DNA from: an uncultured Collinsella sp.
Lineage (GTDB): Bacteria > Actinomycetota > Coriobacteriia > Coriobacteriales > Coriobacteriaceae
Length of the DNA stretch: 64,000 bases
Assembly (NCBI GenBank): GCA_900542325.1
Contig: UQMY01000009.1
Span: 1-64,000 of the forward strand
Direction of reading: 5' to 3'
Shown here: positions 43,154 through 52,146 of the stretch, one piece after another
How positions within the stretch are numbered: position 1 is the first letter of the stretch
Layout: every line of letters starts with the position of its first letter
Made by a program: the position numbers and the translations under genes
The notes under the pieces: generated by a model
Told to the model about the DNA's origin: nothing
Database searches by the model: none
What the model saw: the letters and a program-made list of their open reading frames with translations, nothing else

Positions 43154-43231
43154 CGCGACGGTCGAAGCGGGACGGACGCCACCATTGCGCGCGAGGACAC
43201 GGCATCATCGATGATGCGGCGGCCACATTCG

Positions 43232-43280
43232 ACAAAGAGTGCCCACAACGACTAGTCGTTTAAGAACGTCGCAGGCGACT
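43232..43280. repeat. GACTAGTCGTTTAAGAACGTC repeat, downstream of DUF4143 gene 1
   Basis: This is a direct copy, with mismatches, of 41697-41740. It shares the core with the palindrome at 57839. Together with the upstream copy it brackets the ATPase gene. Confidence 0.6.
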
Positions 43281-43289
43281 AGGTAGTAA

Positions 43290-43321
43290 AGCGCCCGTCG
43301 GGGGAGGTGCCGGCGGGCGCT
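43290..43321 (-). terminator. Terminator of galM
   Basis: On the minus strand AGCGCCCGCCGG pairs with CCGACGGGCGCT and is followed by TTTACT. A weak T-run. Confidence 0.65.
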
Positions 43322-43347
43322 GCTGTGCGATATGTTGCGTTATGGGC

Positions 43348-44400
43348 TTAGTGCCTCATAAAGTGGTACTCGATCACGTTGCTGTAAGGATGGCCCGGGC
43401 CCACGATGCCCTGGGGGAACAGCGTGTGGTGCAGCGTGTCGGGATACATCTCGGCCTCGAGGGCAAAGCCGGCACCCCAACCATAGTTGGCATCGTCCTT
43501 GGCGTGCTCGTCGCCCAGCCAGTTGCCGGTGTAGAGCTGCACGCCCGGGGCGGTGGTGTAGTAGTCCAGCTCACGACCGGTCCACATCTCCTCGACGTGC
43601 ATCGCGCGGCGCAGATTACGGCCGTACTGATAGCCGTCGATACACAGGCAGTGGTCGTAGCCACGGGCTTGCTTAATCTGCGGGTCGTCGGCTTCCATGC
43701 CGGGAGCGACGGGGCGCAGCTCACGGAAGTCAAACGGCGTGCCCTCGACCGGAGCAATCTCGCCGGTGGGAATGTTCTGGTCATCAATGGGCAGGTAGTG
43801 GGCGGCGTTGGCGACAAAGAAATGTTCGCAGTCCATGCCGGCGTTATGGCCGGCAAGGTTAAAGTACGTGTGGTTGGTCATGGACACGTAGGTGGCGCGG
43901 TCGCTCTCGCAGCTATACTCGATGCGGAAGACGCCGGTGCGCGTAACGGTAAACACGGCCGTAAAGGTTCGGTTGCCGGGCAGGCCCAGCTCGCCATCCT
44001 TAAGCGAGGTGGTCATGCGAACGGCGTTGCGAGTCTCGTCGAGTTCAACGTCCCACACGCGCTTGTGCAGGCCGTGCTCAAGGTCGCTGTGCAGGTTGTT
44101 GGCGCCTTCGTTGGCCGGCATATGCCAGTCCGTGCCGTCGATGGTGATCGTGGCGCCCGCGGTGCGGTTTGCCACGGGGCCGATGGTCGCGCCAAAGCAG
44201 GCGAGGTTGTCAAAGTAATCCTCGAGCCTATCGAAGCCTAGCACCACATCGCGCACGTTGCCGGGAATGTCGGGCACATCGATACCCAGCACGGTGGCGC
44301 CATAGTCCATAATGCGAACGCAGATCTCGGGCCCGTCGAGGGTGTAACGATGAACGGGGGTACCGCACGGCGCGGTGCCGAAAAGCTCGGAAGTGATCAT
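43348..44400 (-). CDS. galM: Aldose 1-epimerase (galactose mutarotase)
   Basis: A 350-residue cytosolic enzyme that interconverts alpha and beta galactose or glucose ahead of galactokinase. The catalytic His is in TNHTYFNLAGH, and the Glu is in GFALEAEMYPD. It is divergent from a DeoR regulator with 206 bases between the starts. The start at 44400 follows AGGA upstream. It is distinct in sequence from the two LacX-like proteins. Confidence 0.93.
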   Translation of the reverse strand: MITSELFGTAPCGTPVHRYTLDGPEICVRIMDYGATVLGIDVPDIPGNVRDVVLGFDRLEDYFDNLACFGATIGPVANRTAGATITIDGTDWHMPANEGANNLHSDLEHGLHKRVWDVELDETRNAVRMTTSLKDGELGLPGNRTFTAVFTVTRTGVFRIEYSCESDRATYVSMTNHTYFNLAGHNAGMDCEHFFVANAAHYLPIDDQNIPTGEIAPVEGTPFDFRELRPVAPGMEADDPQIKQARGYDHCLCIDGYQYGRNLRRAMHVEEMWTGRELDYYTTAPGVQLYTGNWLGDEHAKDDANYGWGAGFALEAEMYPDTLHHTLFPQGIVGPGHPYSNVIEYHFMRH

Positions 44401-44565
44401 TTGGTTCCTAACATCGAGGTATTTCCGACAAACTGTAGCGCGAACAGGCGAGATTATCACTACACCCCACTAAAGCTGGGGGTATTTTTCTCAAAAAAGT
44501 GATGATTGGAGCTGTGCGGGCGTTCATTTTTGACGCGTAAGAGTCTGATACAATTTGTTCGTTAC

Positions 44566-44575
44566 TGTTTGAATG
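44566..44575 (+). promoter_or_regulatory. TGTTTGAATG motif, candidate DeoR operator
   Basis: The 10-mer TGTTTGAATG occurs 31 bases before the DeoR gene here and identically at 52209 (before lacF) and 54253 (before lacA). TTGTTC stands 11 bases before it at both 44555 and 52198. Confidence 0.55.
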
Positions 44576-44606
44576 ATATGCGCGCAAAGAACGGCGAGGA
44601 TTCATC

Positions 44607-45371
44607 GTGATTAAGGCAGAGCGACAGGATAAGGTTCGTCAGCTGCTCGAGGAGCAGGGTACGGTCTCGGTCAAGGAGATCTCGGATGCGCTGGGCGTTT
44701 CGGACATGACGATTCGCCGCGACCTCGAAGAACTTGCGAGCCTAGGCGAGATCGAGCGCGTGCATGGCGGAGCCCGCAGTGCACAGGGCCGTCCCCACGC
44801 TATGTTGCGCCATGAGTATTCGCACAGCGAAAAGCGCACCAAGCATGCCGAGGAAAAACTGCAGATCGCACGCCGTGCTGTGGAGCTTATCGAGGAAGGC
44901 TCGACCATCTTTTTGGGTACGGGCACCACGGTTGAACAGATGGCCTCGATGCTGCCGACGTTTCGCCTGCGCATTGTGACCAATTCGCTTTCGGTGTTTA
45001 ACCTGCTCGAGGCGCGCGAGGACTGCGACCTGTGCCTCGTGGGCGGTATGTACCGTCGCCGCACCGCCGCTTTTGTGGGACCAACGGCCGAGGATACCCT
45101 GCGCGCGCTGGGCATCGATGCGGCGTTTATCGGCGCCAACGGTATCTTGGACGGTGACGTATCCACATCCAACATGGACGAGGGCCGTATCCAGCAGCTT
45201 GCCTTTAGCAAGGCGGACTCGCGCTATCTGATCGCCGACTCCAGCAAGATCGGCAAGCGCGACTTCTACACCTTCTGCCGTCTGGACAATTTGGACGCTG
45301 TGGTGTGCGAGCCGGGTATTACCGCCGAGGACCGCGCTGCCATCGAGGAACACACGCAGGTCATCTGCTAG
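44607..45371 (+). CDS. DeoR-family regulator, probably LacR
   Basis: A 254-residue regulator from a GTG start with GAGGA upstream. The N-terminal HTH is VSVKEISDALGVSDMTIRRDLEEL (residues 20-43), and the C-terminal half is a phosphosugar sensor domain with FLGTGTTVEQM and IADSSKIGKRDFYTF. DeoR regulators of lac genes answer tagatose-6-phosphate in Firmicutes. A shared 10-mer before this gene, lacF and lacA supports a lac role, but this is inferred. Confidence 0.85.
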   Translation: MIKAERQDKVRQLLEEQGTVSVKEISDALGVSDMTIRRDLEELASLGEIERVHGGARSAQGRPHAMLRHEYSHSEKRTKHAEEKLQIARRAVELIEEGSTIFLGTGTTVEQMASMLPTFRLRIVTNSLSVFNLLEAREDCDLCLVGGMYRRRTAAFVGPTAEDTLRALGIDAAFIGANGILDGDVSTSNMDEGRIQQLAFSKADSRYLIADSSKIGKRDFYTFCRLDNLDAVVCEPGITAEDRAAIEEHTQVIC

Positions 45372-45522
45372 CCAGCGTTGTGGGAGATACTTTTGCCCCT
45401 GCCATTGCGGAGCATTTACATCATCACGACGCATAATAGGTGCGCGTGCAGATTGCAGGTTTCCCTGTGCGATGAGTTGCAGCTGTTTTACGGTGCGGCA
45501 TAGCATCCGTTATGCGTAAAGC

Positions 45523-45638
45523 TCGGTATTACTGTATGTCTCAACCATTGCAATGGTCGGTATTTTTGTAACTATAAGCTCATTTAAAGCTCGGTATTTT
45601 TGTATTATTAGATATATCTGAAGGTCGGTATTTTTGTA
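45523..45638 (+). repeat. Four direct repeats at exact 34-bp spacing before DUF4143 gene 2
   Basis: TCGGTATTTTTGTA occurs at 45557, 45591 and 45625, and as TCGGTATTACTGTA at 45523, each 34 bases from the next. The spacers are unrelated and AT-rich. The last copy lies 32 bases before the ATPase ATG. This looks like a multi-site operator or iteron array. Confidence 0.85.
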
Positions 45639-45670
45639 AACTAGCACGTAAATTATGCTGAGGTGAGATT

Positions 45671-47041
45671 ATGTTTAAACGGAAGGCATATGATCGTCTG
45701 CAGGAGTGGAAAGAACGCTCGCAAGGGCGCACTGCGGTGCTTATTGAGGGTGCAAGACGCGTTGGCAAAACGACGCTCGTCAAGTGCTTCGCGCAAAATG
45801 AATACAAGGATTATCTGTACATTGACTTTTCGGCTGCTAGCAAAGCCACGCTCGATATATTTCTGAACCATCGTGAAGATGTCGATCTTTTTTTACGCAT
45901 GCTTCAGCTGCAGTATGGTAAGGCCCTCGAACCGAGAGAGTCGCTGGTCATTTTTGATGAAGTGCAGCGGTTTCCCATCGCGCGCGAATACATAAAGCAT
46001 CTTGTAGAAGACGGCAGATTTGATTACATCGAGACAGGCTCTCTTGTCTCCATCAAAAAGAATGTCGATAGCATTGTCATACCGTCAGAGGAAGAAAGAA
46101 TCCCTCTCGAGCCCCTCGATTTTGAGGAGTATCTTTGGGCGACCGGAAAAGATCTTTATGCAGAAGAGATCCGTAAAGCGCGCGAATCTCGGACCGCGCT
46201 TCCGGACGGCGTTCATGCGACGTGCATGAGATTATTTGATGAGTATATGCTTGTCGGTGGTATGCCTCAGTCGGTCGACTCCTTTGTGGCAGAGAATGAT
46301 TTTAGAGGATGCGACAGGGTTAAACGGCAGATTATCGCACTGTACAGGGAGGACATTGCCAAGTTTGGAGGTTCGGACGCTAGGCGTGCGCGGGCGGTTT
46401 ATGATGACATTCCGGGTCAATTATCTGCGGCAAACAAACGGTTTAAATTTGACAGCCTGGAGAAGGGGTCCCGTTTTGAGACATATGAGTCGGCGTTAAT
46501 TTGGCTTGAGGATGCGCGACTAATTAACCGTTGCTTTTTGTGCAGTGATCCGAGCGTGGGTTACCGCTTGCACGAAGACGCGTCTTCGCTTAAATGCTAT
46601 ATGGCGGACACGGGATTGCTCGTGAGCTTGGCGTTTGATGATGGTCCGGACCTTATGGACGTCCATAGAGACATTCAATTTGGAAGAATTTCAATTAATA
46701 AAGGAATGCTAATCGAGAACATCGTGGCGCAGCAGCTTAAGAGTCTGGGGCATTCGCTTTTTTATTACAGCTGGCAGGAGCCTTCCAAAACAGAGGGGAG
46801 TCGGCCCAGAACGCGTGAAATTGATTTTCTTGTTTCGCGCGGCTTTGAAGACGCGGCTGGAAAACCGCGGGTCACTCCTGTTGAAGTTAAATCTTCCAAA
46901 TCGTATTCAACAATCTCGCTTGACGATTTCGGCAGACGATTCGAACGACGAGTCGGAGAAGAGATAGTTCTTCACCCAAAACAGCTCAGGGCTGAAGGGC
47001 ATAGGATATATCTACCTCTGTATATGACGATCTTTATCTGA
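45671..47041 (+). CDS. AAA+ ATPase with DUF4143 domain, gene 2
   Basis: A 456-residue protein with Walker A EGARRVGKTT (residues 26-35), Walker B LVIFDEVQRF (D96/E97) and a sensor DYIETGSLVSI. The C-terminal DUF4143 domain carries REIDFLVSR and TPVEVKSSK, the acidic and Lys residues of a nuclease-like fold. It differs strongly from gene 1 (41876), so the two are not a recent duplication. The ribosome site GAGGTGA is close to the ATG. AT-rich sequence and unusual codons suggest gene transfer. The role of the family is unknown. Confidence 0.9.
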   Translation: MFKRKAYDRLQEWKERSQGRTAVLIEGARRVGKTTLVKCFAQNEYKDYLYIDFSAASKATLDIFLNHREDVDLFLRMLQLQYGKALEPRESLVIFDEVQRFPIAREYIKHLVEDGRFDYIETGSLVSIKKNVDSIVIPSEEERIPLEPLDFEEYLWATGKDLYAEEIRKARESRTALPDGVHATCMRLFDEYMLVGGMPQSVDSFVAENDFRGCDRVKRQIIALYREDIAKFGGSDARRARAVYDDIPGQLSAANKRFKFDSLEKGSRFETYESALIWLEDARLINRCFLCSDPSVGYRLHEDASSLKCYMADTGLLVSLAFDDGPDLMDVHRDIQFGRISINKGMLIENIVAQQLKSLGHSLFYYSWQEPSKTEGSRPRTREIDFLVSRGFEDAAGKPRVTPVEVKSSKSYSTISLDDFGRRFERRVGEEIVLHPKQLRAEGHRIYLPLYMTIFI

Positions 47042-47104
47042 TCGGTGGAATGCGGCCAAAAAGGGGGGCATGCGGCTGAGATTGTCAGCCCGGTCTATTT
47101 TATT

Positions 47105-47327
47105 TGTCTCGATCTGTAACAGCTAGGGGCGAAAACACAAGCTAGTTGTTACAGATTTAGATTGAAGAGATTGGCTCGCACGTTTATCTAAATCTGTAAC
47201 AACTAGACGTCCAAAACCGGGTTAAGTGTTACAGATTTAGATATTTCGGCCCGGCCTCCACGTTTGTCTCAATCTGTAACAGTTGGGACTGAAAAGCTCG
47301 GCTGGATGTTACAGATCGAGACAAACG
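47105..47327. repeat. Three tandem 80-bp palindromic units
   Basis: ATCTGTAAC occurs at 47112, 47192 and 47272, and its reverse complement GTTACAGAT at 47148, 47228 and 47308, all at exact 80-base spacing. Each unit can fold into a long stem-loop (flanks such as TCTAAATCTGTAACAACTAG and its opposite arm). The block lies between DUF4143 gene 2 and the lacG terminator. Confidence 0.85.
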
Positions 47328-47352
47328 GCTCCCGGTCCGCCCAAACACAAAG

Positions 47353-47390
47353 GCCGGGGGCGGCGCGCCGTGTGACGTGCCGCCCCCGGC
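47353..47390 (-). terminator. Terminator of lacG
   Basis: A perfect 12-bp GC stem (GCCGGGGGCGGC) is followed on the minus strand by CCTTTGTGTTT. Confidence 0.75.
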
Positions 47391-47443
47391 TGAGAAATGG
47401 GGACAAGTTATGTGAGCAGGGCAATTACGCCAACTGCAAGGCA

Positions 47444-48883
47444 CTAGTCCAGACGACGGGTTTCCGCCACGTGCTTGTACCAGTAAGCGCTTGCCTTGGG
47501 CGTGCGCTTTTGGGTCTCAAAGTCCACGTAGAAGAAGCCGTAGCGCTTGTTGTAACCGTTGGTCCAGGAGAACTGATCCTGCAGGCTCCACAGGAAGTAG
47601 CCGCCCACGTTGACACCCACCTCCATGGCCTTGAGCAGCCAGCGCAGGTGCTGCTCGATGTAGTCGATGCGCGGCTGGTCGTCCACAAAGCCATCTTTGT
47701 AGGGGTCCTTGTAGCCCATGCCGTTCTCGGTGATGAAGATCTGCTTGTAGTTGGGGTAGCGCTGCTTAATGTAGACGAGCAGATCGAACAGACCCTCGGG
47801 ATAGATGATCCAGTCCCAGTCGGTGGTGGGGATGCCGGGCTTGTTCACATGCTCGCCAATGCCCTTGACGCGCCAGCGGCCGGTGCCCTTCTCGCCCGTA
47901 CCGTTGTGGTGCAGGTCGTTCTCGCCGTCGTAGGCTTTGAGGAAACGGCACTGGTAGTTGTTGACGCCCAGGTAGTCGTTGTACTTGGCTGCCTCGCGCA
48001 TGATCTCGAGGTCCTCGTCCAGGATCTCGATGGTGCCGCCCGAGATGGCGGCCAGGCGGTTGGCGCACTCGAGGGTGTCGGGCGCGTAGTCGCCGCGGAA
48101 GGTGGCGTCGAGCAGAAACTGGTTCTGCAGCACGTGCTCATTGTTGGCGGCCTTGATGTCGGCGGGGTCGTTCTCGTTGAGTGGGTACTTAAACTCCAGC
48201 GACTGGATGACGCCGATCTTGCCCTTAAAACCGCCGTTGTGGAAGGCCAGCACGGCCTTGGCGTGGGCGAGCATCATGTTGTGCTCGCACTGGAAGGCCT
48301 CGGCAAGATGTGCCTTGACGCCGCCGGGAAAGGTGCCCTCGATGTAGGTGTTGGAGGCGTCGGCCCAGATCTCGTTAAAGGTGAACCAGTAGGTCACCTG
48401 GTCGGCGTACTCCTTAAAGCAGAAGGTGGCAAAGTCCACAAAGGCATCGATGGTCTCGCGGTTGAGGAAATCGCCCTTCTCAAAGAGGGGAAGCGGCGTG
48501 TCAAAGTGATGCAGCGTGACGAACGGCTCAACATGGTGCTTATGGCACTCGGCGAAGAGATCGTGGTAGAACTGGACGCCCTCGGGGTTGATTTCGCCGG
48601 TGCCGTTGGGGAAGATGCGGCTCCAGGCAATGGAGAGGCGAATGCCGTTGATACCGAACTCCTCGCACAGCTCCAAGTCGACAGGGTACTGGTTGTAGAA
48701 GTCCGAAGCGGGATCGGGGGAAAAGCGCCCCTGGGACTCCAGGAAGTCGTCCCAGGCGACCTTGCCCTTACCGTGAGTGCGGGTCTCGCCCTCTACCTGG
48801 TAGGCAGCAGTGGCGCCGCCAAAGACAAAGTCCTCGGGAAACTGCGCAGGCGGATTGGTGACGCTAGCAGGATTAACGGACAT
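47444..48883 (-). CDS. lacG: 6-phospho-beta-galactosidase (GH1)
   Basis: A 479-residue cytosolic glycosidase that splits lactose-6-phosphate from the PTS into glucose and galactose-6-phosphate. The acid/base Glu is in WFTFNEIWADAS and the nucleophile in FITENGMGYKDP, as in GH1. The length and lac context favour phospho-beta-galactosidase over phospho-beta-glucosidase. It follows lacE on the minus strand, 66 bases apart, with a hairpin between. Confidence 0.92.
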   Translation of the reverse strand: MSVNPASVTNPPAQFPEDFVFGGATAAYQVEGETRTHGKGKVAWDDFLESQGRFSPDPASDFYNQYPVDLELCEEFGINGIRLSIAWSRIFPNGTGEINPEGVQFYHDLFAECHKHHVEPFVTLHHFDTPLPLFEKGDFLNRETIDAFVDFATFCFKEYADQVTYWFTFNEIWADASNTYIEGTFPGGVKAHLAEAFQCEHNMMLAHAKAVLAFHNGGFKGKIGVIQSLEFKYPLNENDPADIKAANNEHVLQNQFLLDATFRGDYAPDTLECANRLAAISGGTIEILDEDLEIMREAAKYNDYLGVNNYQCRFLKAYDGENDLHHNGTGEKGTGRWRVKGIGEHVNKPGIPTTDWDWIIYPEGLFDLLVYIKQRYPNYKQIFITENGMGYKDPYKDGFVDDQPRIDYIEQHLRWLLKAMEVGVNVGGYFLWSLQDQFSWTNGYNKRYGFFYVDFETQKRTPKASAYWYKHVAETRRLD

Positions 48884-48906
48884 GATGATCCAATCGTCTA
48901 AATCGA

Positions 48907-48940
48907 AGGGCCAGCCGGTCTTGGATGGTCGGCTGGCCCT
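48907..48940 (-). terminator. Hairpin between lacE and lacG
   Basis: AGGGCCAGCC pairs with GGCTGGCCCT. With a weak T-run on the minus strand it may partly terminate or protect the lacE end. Confidence 0.5.
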
Positions 48941-48949
48941 GAGCGTTAC

Positions 48950-50725
48950 TTACTTTGAAAGCTGCTCGGAGACGAAGGCGAGAGACTTGTCGCCGTTCTG
49001 GGAGAGCTCAATGTACTGCTTACCGCGGCAGGCGACGCATTTGTTGCCCACGCGCTCGCAGTCTTTCTGCAAGTCGGCCAGGTAGCTTGCGGCCTGTGGG
49101 GCCAGGACGACCAGGTCAAAGTCGGGGAGCATGTCCACGTGGTTGCCATATGCCTCGGCAGCGGTCTCAAGATTGATGCCGCGCTCCTTGGCAGCCTTGG
49201 CCAGCGCGTTGGCGAGCAGACCCGAGGTTCCGCCGCCCTGGCAGAGCACGAGCACGCGCTTGCCGTTGAGGTCGCTGGCGGTCGTTGCCTCGGCAGCGGG
49301 TGCTGCAGAAGCGGCAGGGGAGTCGACCTTCACGGCCTCGGCAGCAGCGCCGGCGGCAACGCTCTTGGCGTCAGCCTTGCCCTGGAAGGCATCGTTGAGC
49401 TTGGCGGCCTTCTCGGCGTTCTTGGCGGCGAGCTCCTTCTGGGAGATCTCGGCCTCCTCGGCGCACTTCTGGGCGTCATAGGCACGGAAGAACGGGTAGT
49501 ACAGGGCAAAGTCGATGACTAGGATGATGGCGAGCATCACAAAGGCGAGCGGCTGGAAGCCCAGGCCCATGATGGTGCCGATGGGGCCGGGGACGGTCCA
49601 GGGCAGGGTGTACATAAAGCCGTTCATGCCCAAGAAGTCGATAAAGATCTTGAGGATCCAGATGTTGGCGATCGGGGCAAAAACAAACGGGACAAAGAAG
49701 ACGGGGTTGAGCACGATAGGCGCGGCGAACAGCAGCGGCTCGTTGACGGCAAAGCACACGGGGACGATGGCTGCCTTACCGACGGCGCGCATCTCCTGAG
49801 ACTTGGCCAGGAAGCAGAACATAAAGACCAGGACGAGCGTGGCGCCGGTGCCGCCCATGCAGACGACGAAGTACTGGGCACCCTGGGTCAGGACAGCGGA
49901 AGCGTGCTGGCCAGCTTGGAACGCAGCCAGGTTGTCGGTCATGTTGGCAACGAGAGCGGCGGCGATGGCGGGCTCGACGATCGAGGGGCCGTGGACGCCG
50001 ACGAACCAGAAGAGGCTCATGGCACCGTAGATCACAGCGAGGCCGATGTAGCCGTCGGCGGCGGTGAACAGGGGCTGGAACACCTGGATGACGCCCTGGG
50101 CAAAGCAGAAGCCAAAGGCAGCGCGGAAGACGATGTCAAAGACCCAAAAGACGGTGATGCAGACGGAGAAGGGGATGATGTCCTTAAAGGTCTGCGAAAT
50201 GTTGGGCGGAACCTGCTCGGGCATCTTGACGGTGATGTTGCGCTTAATAAAGAACTTGTAGATGATGCCGGTCACAAACGCAGCGATGAAGGCGGTCAGC
50301 AGGCCCTTGGAACCAAGGTAGGTGGTGTTGAAGCCGCTGGCGGCGTCCGTGGCGATCGTGTCGCTCGAAAGGAGCAAGAAGCCGATGATGGCCGCGCACA
50401 TGCACGAGATGAAGTTGATCTGGTTGTTCTTGGGCAGATCACGGTTCTGGGCGTCGGCGAAGTGCTTGGCCGTGGTGGCGGCGCAGGCGATGGCCAGGAT
50501 GCCCATGGAGTAGTTGTAGCACTTCCACAGGGCGTTGTTGATGTCATCGGGCCAGTAGAAACCCCAGATGTTGGGGACCGAGGCTACCAGGCAGAAGATG
50601 GACGAGAAGATGATGATGGGGATGACGGAGATAAAGCCGTCGCGGATCGCCTTGAGGTACTTGTTGCGGGCGATCGCGTTGAAAAAGGGTTGGCCCTTTT
50701 CGATGATGGCGATGAGTTGCTCCAT
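48950..50725 (-). CDS. lacE: PTS EIICB, lactose-specific
   Basis: A 591-residue membrane protein that brings in and phosphorylates lactose. The EIIC part (residues 1-430) has about ten helices and GVHGPSIVEPAIAAAL. After an Ala/Glu linker the EIIB domain carries the phosphorylated Cys, C495, in VLVLCQGGGTSGLLAN. It pairs with LacF (52301) and LacG. AGGAG precedes the ATG. The promoter region shares operators with the divergent LacI gene. Confidence 0.93.
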   Translation of the reverse strand: MEQLIAIIEKGQPFFNAIARNKYLKAIRDGFISVIPIIIFSSIFCLVASVPNIWGFYWPDDINNALWKCYNYSMGILAIACAATTAKHFADAQNRDLPKNNQINFISCMCAAIIGFLLLSSDTIATDAASGFNTTYLGSKGLLTAFIAAFVTGIIYKFFIKRNITVKMPEQVPPNISQTFKDIIPFSVCITVFWVFDIVFRAAFGFCFAQGVIQVFQPLFTAADGYIGLAVIYGAMSLFWFVGVHGPSIVEPAIAAALVANMTDNLAAFQAGQHASAVLTQGAQYFVVCMGGTGATLVLVFMFCFLAKSQEMRAVGKAAIVPVCFAVNEPLLFAAPIVLNPVFFVPFVFAPIANIWILKIFIDFLGMNGFMYTLPWTVPGPIGTIMGLGFQPLAFVMLAIILVIDFALYYPFFRAYDAQKCAEEAEISQKELAAKNAEKAAKLNDAFQGKADAKSVAAGAAAEAVKVDSPAASAAPAAEATTASDLNGKRVLVLCQGGGTSGLLANALAKAAKERGINLETAAEAYGNHVDMLPDFDLVVLAPQAASYLADLQKDCERVGNKCVACRGKQYIELSQNGDKSLAFVSEQLSK

Positions 50726-50787
50726 GCAATGCTCCTAAGAGTCGGTGGGTTAGCAACGATGGTAACTTTTGGCGTTCGGTTGCCAAA

Positions 50788-50803
50788 ATGTTGACGTTGC
50801 CAT
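50788..50803. promoter_or_regulatory. LacI-type operator, lacE side
   Basis: ATGTTGACGTTGCCAT, of the form ATGnnnAC-GTnnnCAT. The inverted partner is at 50907. The gal operators share this form. Confidence 0.65.
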
Positions 50804-50906
50804 TTTGCGACACAAAAAAGACGCGAACTGATGGTTCCTGTGCCTGCGAACCGTCGATTCCTTATGCGTAAACGTTTGAGCCGCCCGGTGGCTCTGTGTT
50901 TGCACA

Positions 50907-50922
50907 ATGGCAACGTTAACAT
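50907..50922. promoter_or_regulatory. LacI-type operator, middle of the lacE-lacI gap
   Basis: ATGGCAACGTTAACAT, the inverted copy of the site at 50788 with one difference in the central six, 119 bases away. Two sites at this distance could loop. Confidence 0.65.
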
Positions 50923-50962
50923 TTGGACTACAAAAGCCGTTCGGGGAAGCAAAAATGTCGGT

Positions 50963-50971
50963 GAACGGTAG
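50963..50971 (+). promoter_or_regulatory. Single GAACGGT half-site
   Basis: TGAACGGTA lies in the lacE-lacI gap. A partner 21 bases away is not clear here, but CCGTTC at 50937 is an inverted half-site. The rest of the 356-bp gap holds no gene. Confidence 0.45.
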
Positions 50972-51081
50972 GTTTTGGGTGGTGAGCGTATGGCGGAGGA
51001 GGCGTTAGATATACTTAAAGACGTTTCATTTGACTGCGTAGGGTGCCACCAATGGCATCGTTGACATAGAAAGATCGACCT

Positions 51082-52086
51082 ATGGCCGCTGTTAAAAAAT
51101 CGGTATCCGTCAAAGACGTGGCGCGCCTCGCGGGCGTCTCGGAACAGACGGTCTCACGCACCGTGCACGATTCGCCCAGTGTGCGCTCCGAGACCAAGGA
51201 GCGCGTGCGCGCCGCCATGCGCGAGCTTGGCTATCGTCCAAACTTTGCCGGCCGCTCGCTGCGTCGCGGCAAGTTCAAGACGGTTGGCGTCGCCATGTTC
51301 AACATTACCGGTACCGGTAACCTCGATCGTATGGAGGGCTTTGCCGCCGCTGCCGACAAACACGGCTATGCCATCACCCTTACTAAAGTAGACGGACACC
51401 CCTATACCCTCGAGAGCGCATCGTCGCGCATGAGCGCGCTGCCGGTGGATGGCATGGTTGTGATCATGAATCGCATGCCGGCGGACTTTGGCACCTTCGA
51501 GCCGCTGCCCGGTATGCAGACGGTGCTCGTTACCATGCTGGAGCACCCGCTCTGTTCAACAGTCGATAACGACCAGTTCGATTGCTCGCGCCAGGTGGTC
51601 GAGTACTTGCTGGAGCAGGGACACAAGACCGTGCACTTTATCTCGTGTCCCGAGCGCTCGCTTTCGGGCATGCGTCGCGAGGAGGGCTGGCGCGAGACAT
51701 TGCGCGCGCATGGTATTGAGCCGCCGCGACTCGTCCGTGGCGATTGGACGGCACAGAGCGGATATGCCGCCGGCCAGGTGCTTGCGGACGATCCGAACTG
51801 CACAGCCATTTATGCTTCCAACGATGCCATGGCCTACGGCTGCATTCGCGGGCTCGAGTCGCGCGGGAAGCACGTGCCCCAGGACGTAAGCGTGGTGGGT
51901 GTTGACGATAGTTTGGGCGATATCGTGCCCGATCGTCGCCTGGCTACGGTGCGCTTTGACAACAAGCGCGTCGGCATGTGGGCGGTCGACAAGATTGCCG
52001 GCGCCGAGGGCGCTGCACCCGGTGTGGAGCACATGCTGTTTCCGGGCGTGCTCGTCGAGGGCGATACGGTGCGCGATGTACGCTAG
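51082..52086 (+). CDS. LacI-family repressor of the lactose genes
   Basis: A 334-residue repressor. The HTH is VSVKDVARLAGVSEQTVSRT (residues 8-27) with hinge RSLRRGKFKTVGV, and the sugar-binding core follows (ASNDAMAYGCI and VVGVDDS). It is divergent from lacE, with two 16-bp operators in between. It is a clear paralogue of the LacI protein at 61154, and their operators share a core. The effector is likely a lactose or galactose product, not seen directly. Confidence 0.9.
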   Translation: MAAVKKSVSVKDVARLAGVSEQTVSRTVHDSPSVRSETKERVRAAMRELGYRPNFAGRSLRRGKFKTVGVAMFNITGTGNLDRMEGFAAAADKHGYAITLTKVDGHPYTLESASSRMSALPVDGMVVIMNRMPADFGTFEPLPGMQTVLVTMLEHPLCSTVDNDQFDCSRQVVEYLLEQGHKTVHFISCPERSLSGMRREEGWRETLRAHGIEPPRLVRGDWTAQSGYAAGQVLADDPNCTAIYASNDAMAYGCIRGLESRGKHVPQDVSVVGVDDSLGDIVPDRRLATVRFDNKRVGMWAVDKIAGAEGAAPGVEHMLFPGVLVEGDTVRDVR

Positions 52087-52146
52087 GGTGCGGACCTGTT
52101 TGGGTTGCCACTAATTGTGTTCGATATTGTTCGCATTGGTTTAAAA

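Noticed and set aside
41871..43160. A complete transposon around DUF4143 gene 1
   Set aside because: Flanking direct repeats exist, but no transposase, no inverted ends around the gene and no target duplication were found.
45523..45638. CRISPR array
   Set aside because: The repeats are only 14 bases with 20-base spacers, there are four units, no cas genes, and the array ends at a gene start. It looks like a DNA-binding array.
47105..47327. CRISPR array or iteron origin
   Set aside because: The units are alternating inverted repeats with an 80-bp period rather than direct repeats with spacers, and no replication initiator or cas gene is near.
47264..48901. 545-codon plus-strand frame over lacG
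   Set aside because: It is antisense to a GH1 enzyme with both catalytic Glu motifs, and its translation is Val/Leu/Gly-rich without features.
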